A DNA stretch of 64,000 nucleotides from positions 1 to 64,000 of the forward strand of contig CAWCPQ010000002.1 in the NCBI GenBank assembly GCA_963797535.1, in the 5' to 3' direction. How positions within the stretch are numbered: position 1 is the stretch's first letter; each line of letters opens with the position of its first letter. Below are positions 35,196 through 45,501 of the stretch, piece after piece. The DNA is from JAWWOL01 sp963797535 (GTDB taxonomy: Bacteria; Actinomycetota; Actinomycetes; JAWWOL01). The notes beneath the pieces were generated by a model that did no database searches, was not told the origin of the DNA, and saw only the letters and a list, made by a program, of their open reading frames with translations. The position numbers were made by a program, and so were the translations under genes.

Positions 35196-38100
35196 TCAGG
35201 ACCAGTCGAGCGCGAGCTGACCAACGTCCTCCGCCGCCGCGGCAGGTGTCGCAGCGGCAGGTGCGGCAGCGGCAGGTGTGGCAGCGGAGGGGGGCACGCC
35301 GACCTGCACGTGCGTCGCAGGTCCGTGCGACGGGAGTTCCAGGGCGGGATCCGTACCGGAAAGCAGGCCCGCCAGGTCGTCTGCGCTCGCCAGGTCGGGG
35401 CGCACCAGCTCGCCGGTGCGGACGTAGAGGAACGCCGCGCCGACCGACTCGACCGGTACACCGGCGATGCCGGCCCACGCCAGCCGGTAGATGGCGAGCT
35501 GCAGCGCGACGGCGTGCGGCTTGGTCGGCAGCAGCCCGGTCTTGTAGTCGACGACGTCGAAGCCGTCCGAAGTGCGGTAGACGGCGTCGATCCGTCCGCG
35601 CAGCAGCCGGCCACCGACCACCAGCTCGAACGGGGCTTCGACCGCGTGCGGGACCACGTCGCCGTAGGGCGTTCGGGCGAACGCGGCCTGCAGCTCGGCG
35701 AGCTCGTGCTCCGGCGCTTCCAGGTTCTCTGGCCACTCCTCGTCGGCTGCGCCCTCGAGGTCATCGGTGTCGAACAGCGGTTTGGCCTCGAACAGCCGCT
35801 CCACCCAGGAGTGGAACGCCGTGCCCCGGCGAGCCGCCGCGCTGGGCTTGCGCGGCATCGGCCTGGCCAGCGATCGGGCGAAGTCGTCTGCGTCGTCCGC
35901 GAGCGCCACCACCTGGCTGGCCGACAGGGTCCGCGGCAGCAGCACGTCGCGGATCGGTGCTCTGGCAGCAGCCAGCTCGTCCAGCAGCTGACCCACCTCT
36001 CGTTGCCACTGCACGACGTCCGGCGTCCGGATCGAGTCCCCGGCCGCCCCCGCCGACTGCCCGTCGAGCGTGACCGCGTCGGGGAGCCCCTCGAGCCCGG
36101 CGGCGGCTTCGCGCACCAGGGCAGCGGCACTGCGCCTGCGCTCGAGCGGCCCCGGACGGTAAGGCGCCGGCCAGCCCACGTCGTCGACCCCGCCTGCCAG
36201 CAACGGGTTGTCCTGGCCGGGGTCCTCGTCCCACGGGTCGTCCCACTGAGCCTGCGGCGGCACCGCCTCGCGCAGCTCGGCCAAGAAGGCGGACGGCCGG
36301 CAGGCCCGCTTGCGGGTGGTGTTCCACCGGTAACCGCTGGCCAGCAGCAGGTCGCGCGCTCGGGTGATGGCGACATAAGCGAGGCGCCGCTCCTCCTCGC
36401 CGTCCTGGACGGCGCACGCCGCGTCGAACTCCTTGAGGCCGGCTGTGGTCCAGGACGCGAGCGTCGGCAGGTCATCGACGTCCCCCCGCAGGTCATTGGG
36501 GAGAGCCTCGCCGCGGCGGGTCCAGCGCGCGCGGCCACGGTTGGACGGGAAGACCTCGTCGACGAGTCCGGGCAGTGCGACCACGCTCCACTCGAGCCCC
36601 TTGGCCTTGTGCACAGTCATGAGCTTGACGGTGTCGGCCGCGGACACGCCGCCGATGTCGAGTCCGTTCTCCTTCTCCGCGGCAGCGCCGAGGTAGGCCA
36701 GAAAGGCCGCCAGGTCGGACTCGCCCTCGATGCCCTCGAACCGCGCCGCGTGGTCAAGGAAGGCAGAGAGGTTGGCTGCCCTCGCCGCTGCAAGCCCGGC
36801 GGGCGACGCCTCGATCTCGACGTCCAGGCCGATAGCGCTGATGACACCGACCACGGCCTCGACGATCGGTTGGCTGAGCAGCGAGCGGAACCGGGTCAGC
36901 TCGCCCCTCAGCTCGACCAGGCCCGCGTAACCCTCGGCGGAGTAGTCACTGGGATCGCCGAGACTCTCGAGCGCGTCGGTCAGGGCGACCACGTCGACGC
37001 TGTCGACTGATGCCGCCGCTCGGGCCAGGGCACGGTTGCCGTCGGGGTCGGCAATGCTGCGGTCCGCCAGCAGGTCGCGCGTGAGGAAGGCTGCACGGCG
37101 GCCCAGCGCCTTGAGGTCGCGTGGGCCGATGCGGTATCGCGGACCGGTCAGGATGCGGACCAGCGCCGGGTTAGCAGTCGGCTCGGCCATCACCTCGAGC
37201 ACGGCGACGACGTCGGCAACCTCGGGCATCTCGAGCAGGCCGCCGAGGCCGACGACCTCCACGGCGATTCCGCGCTCGGAGAGAACCCGGTTGATCAGCG
37301 AGAAGTCGCTGCGGCGTCGACAGAGTACGGCGATCTCGCCCGGTGCGGTCCCGTTGGCGATGCACTCCTCGAGCCGCTCGGCCAGCCATTCGACCTCGGC
37401 GACGACGGTCGTGTGCAGCGCAGTGCGCACCTCTCCGGTCACGCTGCGACCGGGCTCCAGCGGCGGCACCTCGCACATGTGGCCGGCGCTGGTCGGGGTG
37501 TTGCGCCCGGAGGGTGTCGGAGATGGTGTTGGCGCCGTCAAGGATGTGCTTGCCGTTGCGAAAGCTGGTCAGCAGGTAGAGCGGCCGCCCACCGCCAGGG
37601 CCGGGGAAGTGCTCGGGGAAGCGCAGCAGGTTGCCGATCGATGCCCCCCGCCAGCCGTAGATCGACTGACACGGGTCGCCAACAGCCGTCACCGGATGCC
37701 CTCCAGCGAACAGGTGGGACAGCAGGACCCGCTGGGCCACCCCCGTGTCTTGGTACTCGTCGAGGAACACCAGCGGGAACCGCTCGCGCTCTGCCGCACC
37801 GACCTCCGGACAGGACTGGGCAATCTCGGCCGCGAGCGCGACCTGATCACCGAAGTCGACCAGGTCGAGCTCGGACTTGCGTGCTCGGTAACGTTCGACC
37901 AGGTCGAGCAGGTCGTCGCGAATCCGGCAATGGTCGGCGATCTCTCCGAGCGCTTTCACCGCACCGGTCGCGGCACCAGCACTGGCGATCGCCCTGGCGT
38001 CGAACTCCCGTACCTCGACCGGTTGCCGCAGGTGCTCGGACATCTCGGCATCGAGCTCGAGGAGACGCTCGGCGACGGTGCGCGGCATCCAGCTCCAGCT

Positions 38101-38593
38101 GGAGTAGGGACCAGGCGCTGCTCGTACGATCCGCAGCGCCAGCTGCCAGCGTCCGGCCTCGCTCAACAGACGCGAGTCGGGCTCGCGCCCGATCCGCAAG
38201 GCGTGGTCCTTGATCAGGGACCCGGCGTAGGCGTGATAGGTCGACACCGTCGGCTGGTCGTCGGGCTCGGGCTGGTAGGGATCGCTCGGGCTGCCGCCCC
38301 GGTCGGGTCGCGTCAGCGCAGCGAGGGCGGCGCGAACCCGGTCGGCAAGCTCGGACGCCGCCTTGTTGGTGAACGTCAGGCCAAGGACGCCGTCGGCGCG
38401 CACCCCGTGCCAGGCGACCGCGTGCACGATCCGCGCCGCCATGACCGTCGTCTTGCCCGAGCCCGGCGCCCGCGATCACCAGCTGGGGCTGCAGGTCCGC
38501 GGTCACGATCTCTAGCTGACGATCGGTGAACGGCTTGTCCAGCAGCGCCCTCAGGTAGCGGCCGTCTGCGGCCGGGGTGAGCTCGTCGCCCAT
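35196..38593 (-). pseudogene. adnB: AdnB-like helicase-nuclease subunit, two single-base frameshifts
   Basis: Three reading frames join to one UvrD-like helicase with a C-terminal nuclease, about 1,130 residues. The ATG at 38593 overlaps the adnA stop. The first break is inside Walker A: removing one C from the CCC at 38462-38464 restores IAGAGSGKTTV. The second is at a CCC run at 37506-37508; removing one base restores TLRRNTPTSAGH. FLDEYQDTGVAQ, GDPCQSIYGWRG and KGLEWSVVALPG are intact, as is the nuclease motif VVDYKTG. The AdnAB dimer resects double-strand breaks in mycobacteria. Confidence 0.88.
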
Positions 38594-41500
38594 CAGGACA
38601 CCACCGATGCGCCGGCGTCCTGCGCGGGGCAGGCCCGCTGGTAGACGCAGGTGTTGCAACGCTCGTTGACCCTGGCGACGAACAGCTCGGAGCGAATGCC
38701 GGCGGCCGTCGAGCGGACAAGATCGCCTGCCCAGTCGGCACTGTCCGCCCTGACGGGGTAGTCCTCCCCGGCGCCACCGTCTCCGTCATCGCCAGGTCCC
38801 AGCGGGGCTTGCGGTTGGATCTTGGGCAGTCCGTCGCCACCCGACCTGACCCCCCGGCCGGTGCGCAGCTGGACCAGCTCAGCGCCGCCCGACACCGGCT
38901 CCCCCGGCACCTTGCCCTCGAGGGCGCCCGCCAGCACCGCGAGCTGGTAGACCGCGAGCTGGGGATTGTTCGCGACCTTCTCCTCGCCGGGCGGGGACTT
39001 CGAGGTCTTGAAGTCGACGACCACGATGCGTCCGTCGGCGTCGAGCTCGACCCGGTCGAAGGAACCGCTGATCCTGGTGTCCTCGTACGGGACAGAGAAC
39101 TCCCACTCAGAGGCGACCCACTCGCGACCACGGGCGTCCGCGTGCCAGTTGAGAAAACGCTCGAGCGCCTTGGCTGCCTGCACGTGCTCGCCCTCTCGTT
39201 GCCATTGCGCATCGAACCCGAGCGATCCCCAGACCTGGTCGAGCCGGTCGAGCAGCACCGGCAGCTCGGCCGGGACTGCGCCGGTCGCCACCATGCTGGC
39301 GAGGGCGTGGACGACGAGACCGAAGCCGGCGGACGCCGTCGATGCCTGCGCTGCCTTCGCCTCTCGCTCGAGGAACCACTTCAGCGGACACTCCTGGAAA
39401 CCGGCGACCGCCGACGCCGACAGCGCGACCGGCGCCTCGGCGGGACGTACCGGAGCCGCGCCGGGACTCGGCTCGCGCATGCCCCACCAGTGGTCGGGAT
39501 GGGCTGAGGGCACGAACGGCAGGCCGTCCGGGCCGAGCTGGGCCAACCGGGCCAGCGACTCGGCAGCTGCCGCGCGCAGCGGCTCGGACGACTCCTCGTC
39601 GACCAGCACGCGACGCAGACGACCGGTCAGCGAGGCCAGCGAGAGCAGCCGGGTCGGCCGCTCAATCTTGTCCGGCACCGGGAGCCCCAGCTCGGCGAGG
39701 AACCGCGATGGCCGTTCGCCGTCGTCCAGTGGCGAACGCACCGCCGTCACCAGCAGCCGTTGCCGTGCCCTGGTCACGGCGACGTAGAACAACCGGCGCT
39801 CGTCCACGACGAGGGAGGCCGCCGTCGGCGCCGGCAGCGACCCGCTGCGGTCGAGCCGGTCGCCGTCGAGCAGCGAGGCGCGGCGGCGAACGTCGGGCCA
39901 GGTGCCGTCCTGAACGGACGCCACGACGACCAGGTCCCACTCGAGTCCCTTGGAACGGTGGGCCGTGAGCAACCGGACCGCTCCCCCACCCGCGAGGACG
40001 CCTTCCCGGCGCGACTGTGAAGGGATCTCCTGGGCCCGCAGCTCGTCGATCAGGGCCTGGACGCCGGCCCGCGGACGTCGCTCCTCGAACCGGGCCACGG
40101 ACTCGAACATGGCCACCACCGCATCGAGATCGCGGTCAGCCGACCGCCCTTCCTGACCACCACCAGCCGAGGCCCTGAACCAGCGGTAACCCAGCCGGCT
40201 CGTCTCCCACAACGCCCAGAGTCCCTGCTCCGCACCGGCAATCGCCCCCAGCTGGGGCCTGAGCGGATCGAACGTCATGACCGACCGCGCCCGGTCCAGC
40301 AATTCGTGCAGCCGGCGGAGCGACCTGCCGGTGCGCTCGTCGAGCATGATCGCGTCACCGGGAGTGAGAACGGCTTCGCGAATCAAGGCGGCGCTGGAGC
40401 CCGGCAGCTGGAGCCGGTTTGCCCCGTCGCCGGTCTCCTCGTAGCCCTCCAGCCGGGCCCGGTCGAGCTGACGGAGGGCTCGACCGAGCCGCCGAAGGTC
40501 AGCCGGCGTCGCCCGTACGAGGGGCGACAGCAGCAGCTCGCGTGCTCCGTCCTCGGTCAACGACTCCGGTTTGGACGCGACCGACAGGGCGGCAAGGAAC
40601 GGGGCCACGGCCGGGTCACGCGCGACCGGCACCTCGTCGGCCGCGACGGCCACCGGAACGCCGGCTGCGACCAGGGACCGGCGAAGCACCGGGATCGTGC
40701 GCACACCCGACCGGACGAGGACCGCCATGCGGGACCAGTCGAGGCCCTCCTCGAGGTGCGCACGGCGCAGCACGTCTGCAATGGCGACGGCCTCGTCGGA
40801 CACGGTGCCGAACAGCCTCACCTCGACACTGCCGTCCGTCGCCACCGGCGTCAGCGCACGATGGGCTCGCAACCGGTCGACCGGCAGCCCCGGCGCCGGA
40901 ATCCGCTCAGCGACCGAACGCGACGCGGCCAGGAGGCCGGCCCCGGCCCGCCGGGACACGCTCAGGGTCAGGGTCGGTGCCTCAGCGCCGGCAGTGGTCC
41001 GAAAACGCTCCGGGAAGCGCAGGATGCAGGCGACGTCGGCGCCGCGGAACGCGTAGATCGACTGATCAGGGTCGCCAACGGCAACCAGGTCGCCGCCACC
41101 GCCGGCGAGCAGCCGCAGCAGCTGCTCCTGCGCCGGGTCGGTGTCTTGGTACTCGTCGACGAAGACGGCGCTGTAGCGCCCGCGGACCTCGGCCAGGATC
41201 AGCGGATCACCGAGGAGCAGCAGGGCCCGGCGTACGAGCTCTGCGTAGTCCATCTCCTCGCGCCGGTCGAGGACGTCGACGTACTCCTGGAAGAACGCCG
41301 CTGCCGCGACCCAGTCCTCACGTTGCTCGCGCTCGCCCAGGGCAGCGACATCCGCGGGTGCGAGGCCGCGCTCGCGAGCGCGGTCGAGGAGGTCGGCAAC
41401 CTCGCGCGCCATGCCGAAGGTGGCCAGCGCCGCCCCCAGCGCGGACGGCCAACGAGTCGAACCCTCTCCCTCGGCGGCGCCCAGCAGCAGCTCACGGATG

Positions 41501-41895
41501 CGAGCGAGCCGCTCGGGTCCGGACAGCAACCTGGGCAGGCCAGCGTCGCCCACCTCGCCGTAGGCAGCCACGAGGGCTAAGCACCAAGCGTGGAACGTCC
41601 AGGCCGAGGGCTCGCTCACCGTCATGGCGAGCCGGGCCGTGATCCGTTCCCGCAGCTCGTCCGCGGCTTTGCGGCTGAAGGTCAGCACCAGCACCGCGTC
41701 CGGAGCAGCACCACGGCGCACACGCTCGACGACAGCCTCGACCAACGTGGTGGTCTTGCCCGTGCCCGGACCGGCAAGGACGAGCAGGGGTCCGCTGTCG
41801 TGATCGACCACCGCCTGCTGGGACGCGTCGAGGCGGGGCACCGCCACCGGGGGCGGCGCGGCACGCACCAGCCGGTAGGGACTGTCGGTTGCCAC
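38593..41895 (-). CDS. adnA: AdnA-like ATP-dependent helicase-nuclease subunit
   Basis: The 1,100-residue protein starts with a UvrD-type motor (Walker A AGPGTGKTTTLVEAV near residue 42, FVDEYQDTDPAQEQ near 245, GDPDQSIYAFRG near 278) and ends in a PD-(D/E)XK nuclease (SFDRVEL, VVVDFKTSKSP). An AddB-like iron-sulfur cluster is suggested by Cys in FQECPLKWF and the C-terminal CNTCVYQRAC (C-x2-C-x5-C). I chose GTG 41895, which has AGGGGAGG 7 nt upstream. It is translationally coupled to adnB. Confidence 0.92.
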   Translation of the reverse strand: MATDSPYRLVRAAPPPVAVPRLDASQQAVVDHDSGPLLVLAGPGTGKTTTLVEAVVERVRRGAAPDAVLVLTFSRKAADELRERITARLAMTVSEPSAWTFHAWCLALVAAYGEVGDAGLPRLLSGPERLARIRELLLGAAEGEGSTRWPSALGAALATFGMAREVADLLDRARERGLAPADVAALGEREQREDWVAAAAFFQEYVDVLDRREEMDYAELVRRALLLLGDPLILAEVRGRYSAVFVDEYQDTDPAQEQLLRLLAGGGGDLVAVGDPDQSIYAFRGADVACILRFPERFRTTAGAEAPTLTLSVSRRAGAGLLAASRSVAERIPAPGLPVDRLRAHRALTPVATDGSVEVRLFGTVSDEAVAIADVLRRAHLEEGLDWSRMAVLVRSGVRTIPVLRRSLVAAGVPVAVAADEVPVARDPAVAPFLAALSVASKPESLTEDGARELLLSPLVRATPADLRRLGRALRQLDRARLEGYEETGDGANRLQLPGSSAALIREAVLTPGDAIMLDERTGRSLRRLHELLDRARSVMTFDPLRPQLGAIAGAEQGLWALWETSRLGYRWFRASAGGGQEGRSADRDLDAVVAMFESVARFEERRPRAGVQALIDELRAQEIPSQSRREGVLAGGGAVRLLTAHRSKGLEWDLVVVASVQDGTWPDVRRRASLLDGDRLDRSGSLPAPTAASLVVDERRLFYVAVTRARQRLLVTAVRSPLDDGERPSRFLAELGLPVPDKIERPTRLLSLASLTGRLRRVLVDEESSEPLRAAAAESLARLAQLGPDGLPFVPSAHPDHWWGMREPSPGAAPVRPAEAPVALSASAVAGFQECPLKWFLEREAKAAQASTASAGFGLVVHALASMVATGAVPAELPVLLDRLDQVWGSLGFDAQWQREGEHVQAAKALERFLNWHADARGREWVASEWEFSVPYEDTRISGSFDRVELDADGRIVVVDFKTSKSPPGEEKVANNPQLAVYQLAVLAGALEGKVPGEPVSGGAELVQLRTGRGVRSGGDGLPKIQPQAPLGPGDDGDGGAGEDYPVRADSADWAGDLVRSTAAGIRSELFVARVNERCNTCVYQRACPAQDAGASVVS

Positions 41896-42000
41896 GGCGT
41901 TGCCTCCCCTCATGAGCCGCGAAACGAGCGAGAACCATCAGACCATGAGCCCCGGACGAAATGCCGTGACCCCCCGGGCCATGACTGGGAACATCGGCAC

Positions 42001-42828
42001 ATGCCCACGGACGAGCAGGCCAAGCAGTACGTCGCTGGCATCTTCGACCGCGCCTCGGAGACCTACGACCAGACCGGAGTCGACTACTTCGGCGCTCTCG
42101 GGCGGCTCGTTGCCAGCGCAGCGCAGCTGCGGCCGGGAGAACGCGTGCTCGACGTGGGGTCCGGGCGCGGAGCTGTTCTGCTGCCGGCGGCAGAGGCAGT
42201 GGGGTCGCTGGGTTCGGTCGAGGGCGTCGACCTCGCGCCCGGCATGGTGACGCGGCTTTCCGCCGACCTCGATCGGCTCGGCTGTGACAACGCCACCGTC
42301 GTGCTCGGCGACGCGCAGGACCCGCCGGTGCAGGGTCCGTACGACGTCGTGGTCTCCGGCATGGTGCTCTTCTTCCTGCCCGACCCGACGGTGGCCGTTC
42401 GCCGCTACCGCGAGCTGCTGCGTCCCGGCGGTCGGCTCGCCTACTCCACCCTTGCCATGGACGATGCGCGCTGGAACGCGGTCTACGCCTTGGTGGCGCC
42501 GTTCCTGCCGGAGGGCATGCCGCAGCGGCGTTCGACGCAGAGCACTGGCCCCTTCTCATCCGACGATGCTGGCACGACAATGCTTGAGGATGCTGGCTTC
42601 CGCGACGTCAGGCACGTGCACCACGGCAACGTCACGACGTTCGCGAGCAAGGACGAGTGGTGGGCGTGGTCCTGGTCGCACGGCATGCGGGTGATCTGGG
42701 AACGCGTCCCGCCGGAGTCCGTCGAGCAGGTCAGATCGGTTGTGTACGAGGCGATCGACGGCATCCGCGACCCTGACGGAGGCATCAGCATCCGACAGAC
42801 GATCCGGGTGACGACGGCGCATACCTGA
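42001..42828 (+). CDS. Class I SAM-dependent methyltransferase
   Basis: The 275-residue protein has the SAM-binding motif VLDVGSGRGAVLLP near residue 47 and post-motifs VEGVDLAPGMV, VVSGMVLFFLPDP and YRELLRPGGRLAYS. It resembles UbiE/COQ5-like small-molecule methyltransferases. It is divergent from adnA and stands alone. Substrate unknown. Confidence 0.88.
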   Translation: MPTDEQAKQYVAGIFDRASETYDQTGVDYFGALGRLVASAAQLRPGERVLDVGSGRGAVLLPAAEAVGSLGSVEGVDLAPGMVTRLSADLDRLGCDNATVVLGDAQDPPVQGPYDVVVSGMVLFFLPDPTVAVRRYRELLRPGGRLAYSTLAMDDARWNAVYALVAPFLPEGMPQRRSTQSTGPFSSDDAGTTMLEDAGFRDVRHVHHGNVTTFASKDEWWAWSWSHGMRVIWERVPPESVEQVRSVVYEAIDGIRDPDGGISIRQTIRVTTAHT

Positions 42829-42946
42829 TCCTGCTGCCTCGGATCGCTTGCGCTGCAGGCACTCTGCCTCAACCCGGCGGAGAAGTTTGTGCGCGGATGG
42901 GCTGGCCGAACCGTTTCTGTCAGTGGGTCCCGATAGCGTCCTTGGC

Positions 42947-44455
42947 ATGGAAGACGATGCGACGCCGGCCTCGAGCTGCGCCCTCGTTCCCAACCGGGAC
43001 GATGGTGCCGGCTGGTTCGCGATCGAGCACCTGGGCGATCTCGACGAGGCGCCGTCCTGGCTGGGCGACGACCACTGCGACCCCGATGAGATGCCCGCGT
43101 GGCTGGGGGAATTGTCAGCAGCGGTGGCCGACTCACCAGCGCCGGAGATCGCCGACCTGTTGGCGTTGGCGGCGGCGACCGCGCCGGGCCCGGCTGCTGC
43201 CGAGCTGCTCACGGCGTTGTCCGCACGAGAGCTGTCCGCCGACCAGTGGTTGTCGGTTGTTCAGCTGCTCCAGCCGATCATCGCCTGGCTGGCCGGCCTC
43301 GAGGCGCACGCGATCGCCGCCTGCTCAGGGCCGAAGCCGCCGCAACCGCTCTCCGAGCAGGACGCGGTCCGGACCGTCGACCCGGCAGCACTCGAGCTTG
43401 CCGCGGCCCTGGACTGCGGTCAGGACCGCGCCAGGGACAAGGTCGAGACAGCCAGGGAGCTGCACGGCACGCTGCGGCTCACCGGCGCCGCATTGGAGGC
43501 CGGCCAGATCGACGCCTACCGAGCCTGGCTGATCGTGGCGGCCACGGCCGACCTCTCCGCCGAACAGGCGCTCGAGCTCGAGGCCATCGTCCTGCCCAAG
43601 GCCGCACAGGGTCAGCCACGGGACCTCAAGCGCCGGATCGGCAGGGCCAGGGTCAAGGTCAACAGCGCGCAGGTCATCAAGACCTGGTTGGACGGCCTCA
43701 AGGGTCAGCGGGTCGAGTTCGACGACGGCAACGCCGACGGGCTGATCGGCATGCACGCCTACTGGACCCCTGTCGTGGCCCTGGCGGTGCGCAAGCATCT
43801 CGAACAGGCTGCCGGCGGCCGGGAGTCCTTCGATGGCCGGGGCAAGGATCAGCGGCTGGCCGACGTCCTGGCCGGGGCCGTCCTCGGGTCGGTTCCCGGT
43901 GACCCCACCACCCCGATGTCGCCCAAGGTGCGTGTCCAGCTGACGATGGACCTGCCGACCCTGTACGGGTTGCGCGACAACCTCGGTGAGCTCAAGGGCT
44001 ACGGACCGATCCCCGGCGACCTCGCCCGCCACCTCGCGGTCGATGCCGAGTGGCAGCGGTTCATCCACGACCCGGTCGACGGGCACCTGCTCGACGTCGG
44101 GCGGGTCTACCGGCCGGACAAGGTGCACGACGGCTACATCAAGGCGCGTGACGTCGTCTGCCGGTTCCCCGGATCCACCCGCTCGGCCGACCGGGCCCAG
44201 ACCGACCACATCATCGCTTTCGACCCTGACGGCGACACCAAGTCGGACAACCTGCAGTCCTTGTCCCCACACTGCCACCGCGCCAAGACTTTCGGCGGTT
44301 TCATCCCGAAGCACCTCGGCAACGGGGTCGTCGAGTGGACGACGCCACTCGGGCGCACCTACCTCACCCGGCCGCACGACTACCGACCCGACCGGGGCGA
44401 CGGGGACAAGGCAACGGGCGACAGCGGCGACCCGGACCCGCCCGATCCCGACTAA
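42947..44455 (+). CDS. DUF222 / HNH endonuclease domain protein (13E12 type)
   Basis: The 502-residue protein has a central DUF222 region (residues about 90-330) and a C-terminal HNH nuclease motif, DHIIAFDPDGDTKSDNLQSL followed by SPHCHRAKTFGGF. The conserved upstream Cys is in DVVCRFPG. Such proteins occur in many copies in actinomycetes and may belong to mobile elements, but no inverted repeats or target duplications are visible here. The ATG at 42947 has no clear ribosome site and may be near the transcript end. Confidence 0.88.
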   Translation: MEDDATPASSCALVPNRDDGAGWFAIEHLGDLDEAPSWLGDDHCDPDEMPAWLGELSAAVADSPAPEIADLLALAAATAPGPAAAELLTALSARELSADQWLSVVQLLQPIIAWLAGLEAHAIAACSGPKPPQPLSEQDAVRTVDPAALELAAALDCGQDRARDKVETARELHGTLRLTGAALEAGQIDAYRAWLIVAATADLSAEQALELEAIVLPKAAQGQPRDLKRRIGRARVKVNSAQVIKTWLDGLKGQRVEFDDGNADGLIGMHAYWTPVVALAVRKHLEQAAGGRESFDGRGKDQRLADVLAGAVLGSVPGDPTTPMSPKVRVQLTMDLPTLYGLRDNLGELKGYGPIPGDLARHLAVDAEWQRFIHDPVDGHLLDVGRVYRPDKVHDGYIKARDVVCRFPGSTRSADRAQTDHIIAFDPDGDTKSDNLQSLSPHCHRAKTFGGFIPKHLGNGVVEWTTPLGRTYLTRPHDYRPDRGDGDKATGDSGDPDPPDPD

Positions 44456-44467
44456 CGGCAGAGGCGC

Positions 44468-44773
44468 TCAGGGGTTCCAGCGCGCACGCTTCATGTCGAC
44501 CCGGCTTCGGTCCGCGGTGAGCGGCACCCCTTCGTCAACGAGCAGGTCGAGCTGCTCGCGGGCGTGATGCGGCGCGGGTGCGCCCGAGGCCATGACGACG
44601 CGGTGCCACGGCACTCCGCCCCCGTACCGGAACATCACCTGCCCGACGAAGCGCGCCGAACGAGTGCCGACCAGCTCAGCGATGTCCCCGTATGATGCGA
44701 CCTTGCCCGGCGGGATCCGTTCCACAGCAGCGAGAATCGCCTCGGCCAGCTCGCTCGGCGCGCCCTCGGTCAT
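44468..44773 (-). CDS. Alkyltransferase-like (ATL) DNA-binding protein
   Basis: The 101-residue protein has the O6-alkylguanine-DNA methyltransferase fold: PPGKVASYGDIAELVG, SARFVGQVM, and VPWHRVV in place of PCHRV. Tryptophan replaces the alkyl-accepting cysteine, so it cannot repair by alkyl transfer. ATL proteins bind O6-alkylguanine and pass it to nucleotide-excision repair. It follows the TetR-type gene on the same strand, and the boundary carries a short direct repeat. Confidence 0.9.
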   Translation of the reverse strand: MTEGAPSELAEAILAAVERIPPGKVASYGDIAELVGTRSARFVGQVMFRYGGGVPWHRVVMASGAPAPHHAREQLDLLVDEGVPLTADRSRVDMKRARWNP

Positions 44774-44795
44774 GAGGCACCGCCGGTCATGAGGC
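44767..44795 (-). repeat. 13-bp direct repeat at the TetR stop / ATL start boundary
   Basis: CGGTCATGAGGCA occurs at 44767-44779 and 44783-44795. One copy holds the ATL start codon and the other the TetR stop codon. The original genes could have overlapped by ATGA before this segment duplicated. Confidence 0.7.
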
Positions 44796-45452
44796 AGCGC
44801 CCGGCAACAGGCTCGCCTCGAGAGTGACTCGCAGCCAGTCCTCGTACTGCGCCGGAGTGCGACGCCAGTCGACCCGCATCATGTGGTGCACCTCCGGGCT
44901 GGTCAGGGTCCAGATCGAGGCCGCTGCCTCGTCGACCGAGATGCCGTCGCGCAGCGGGCCGCGAGCTGCTACCCACGTGGCAATCATCGTCATCGCCGCT
45001 CGTCGTTGCCGCAGCTGCAGGTCGTCCCGCAGGACGGCAACCTCGGGATCGACAGCGGCTGCGCTGCGCAGGAGGTCGTCGAAGGGCCGCACCCGCTCCA
45101 TCTGTACGGCCATCCCGGCGGCGAACATCGCCAGCTGCCGGCGCTGGTCCGGCTCGTCGCGCAGGGCCAGCGGATCGGCGCGTTCCAACATCGGCACCGC
45201 CTCGTCGTCCCCGCCGACCGTGATGTCCGCCAGCTGTTGGAGCAGCCCACGCTTGTTGCGAAAGGTCTTGTAGATCGTCTCCACGGACACGCCTGCCGCA
45301 GCCGCGATCTCGGTCAAGGTGGTCCGGGCGTAGCCCTGCTCGGTGAACAACCGCAGCGCCGCATCGAGAATGCTGCGGCGCGTACGTCGCGCGGACTCCG
45401 CGCGAGCGGGCGACCGGTAGACCCGATTGACAGGCGTCGACATACGAGACAT
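44787..45452 (-). CDS. TetR-family transcriptional regulator
   Basis: The 221-residue regulator has a helix-turn-helix in LRLFTEQGYARTTLTEIAAA through GVSVETIYKTFRNK (residues about 30-65) and an all-alpha ligand domain. Two start codons are possible (45452 and 45443). It is divergent from the SnoaL-like gene. A perfect palindrome at 45468-45482 lies between them and is the probable operator for both. Confidence 0.9.
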   Translation of the reverse strand: MSRMSTPVNRVYRSPARAESARRTRRSILDAALRLFTEQGYARTTLTEIAAAAGVSVETIYKTFRNKRGLLQQLADITVGGDDEAVPMLERADPLALRDEPDQRRQLAMFAAGMAVQMERVRPFDDLLRSAAAVDPEVAVLRDDLQLRQRRAAMTMIATWVAARGPLRDGISVDEAAASIWTLTSPEVHHMMRVDWRRTPAQYEDWLRVTLEASLLPGAAS

Positions 45453-45467
45453 GCTACCCGTATCCAA

Positions 45468-45482
45468 TACAGTTGTACTGTA
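45468..45482. promoter_or_regulatory. Predicted TetR operator
   Basis: TACAGT-TGT-ACTGTA is a perfect palindrome with a 3-nt centre. It lies 16 bp from the TetR-type start and 20 bp from the SnoaL-like start, so a bound repressor would cover both promoters. Confidence 0.7.
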
Positions 45483-45501
45483 CCGAAAAGGAGAACGTGG
45501 C

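Noticed and set aside
34040..36073. A 677-codon plus-strand open frame across araB and adnB
   Set aside because: It spans two minus-strand genes and their intergenic region and is low-complexity; it is a shadow.
42947..44455. The DUF222/HNH gene as part of an insertion element
   Set aside because: I found no flanking inverted repeats, target duplication or transposase; it is kept as a plain gene.
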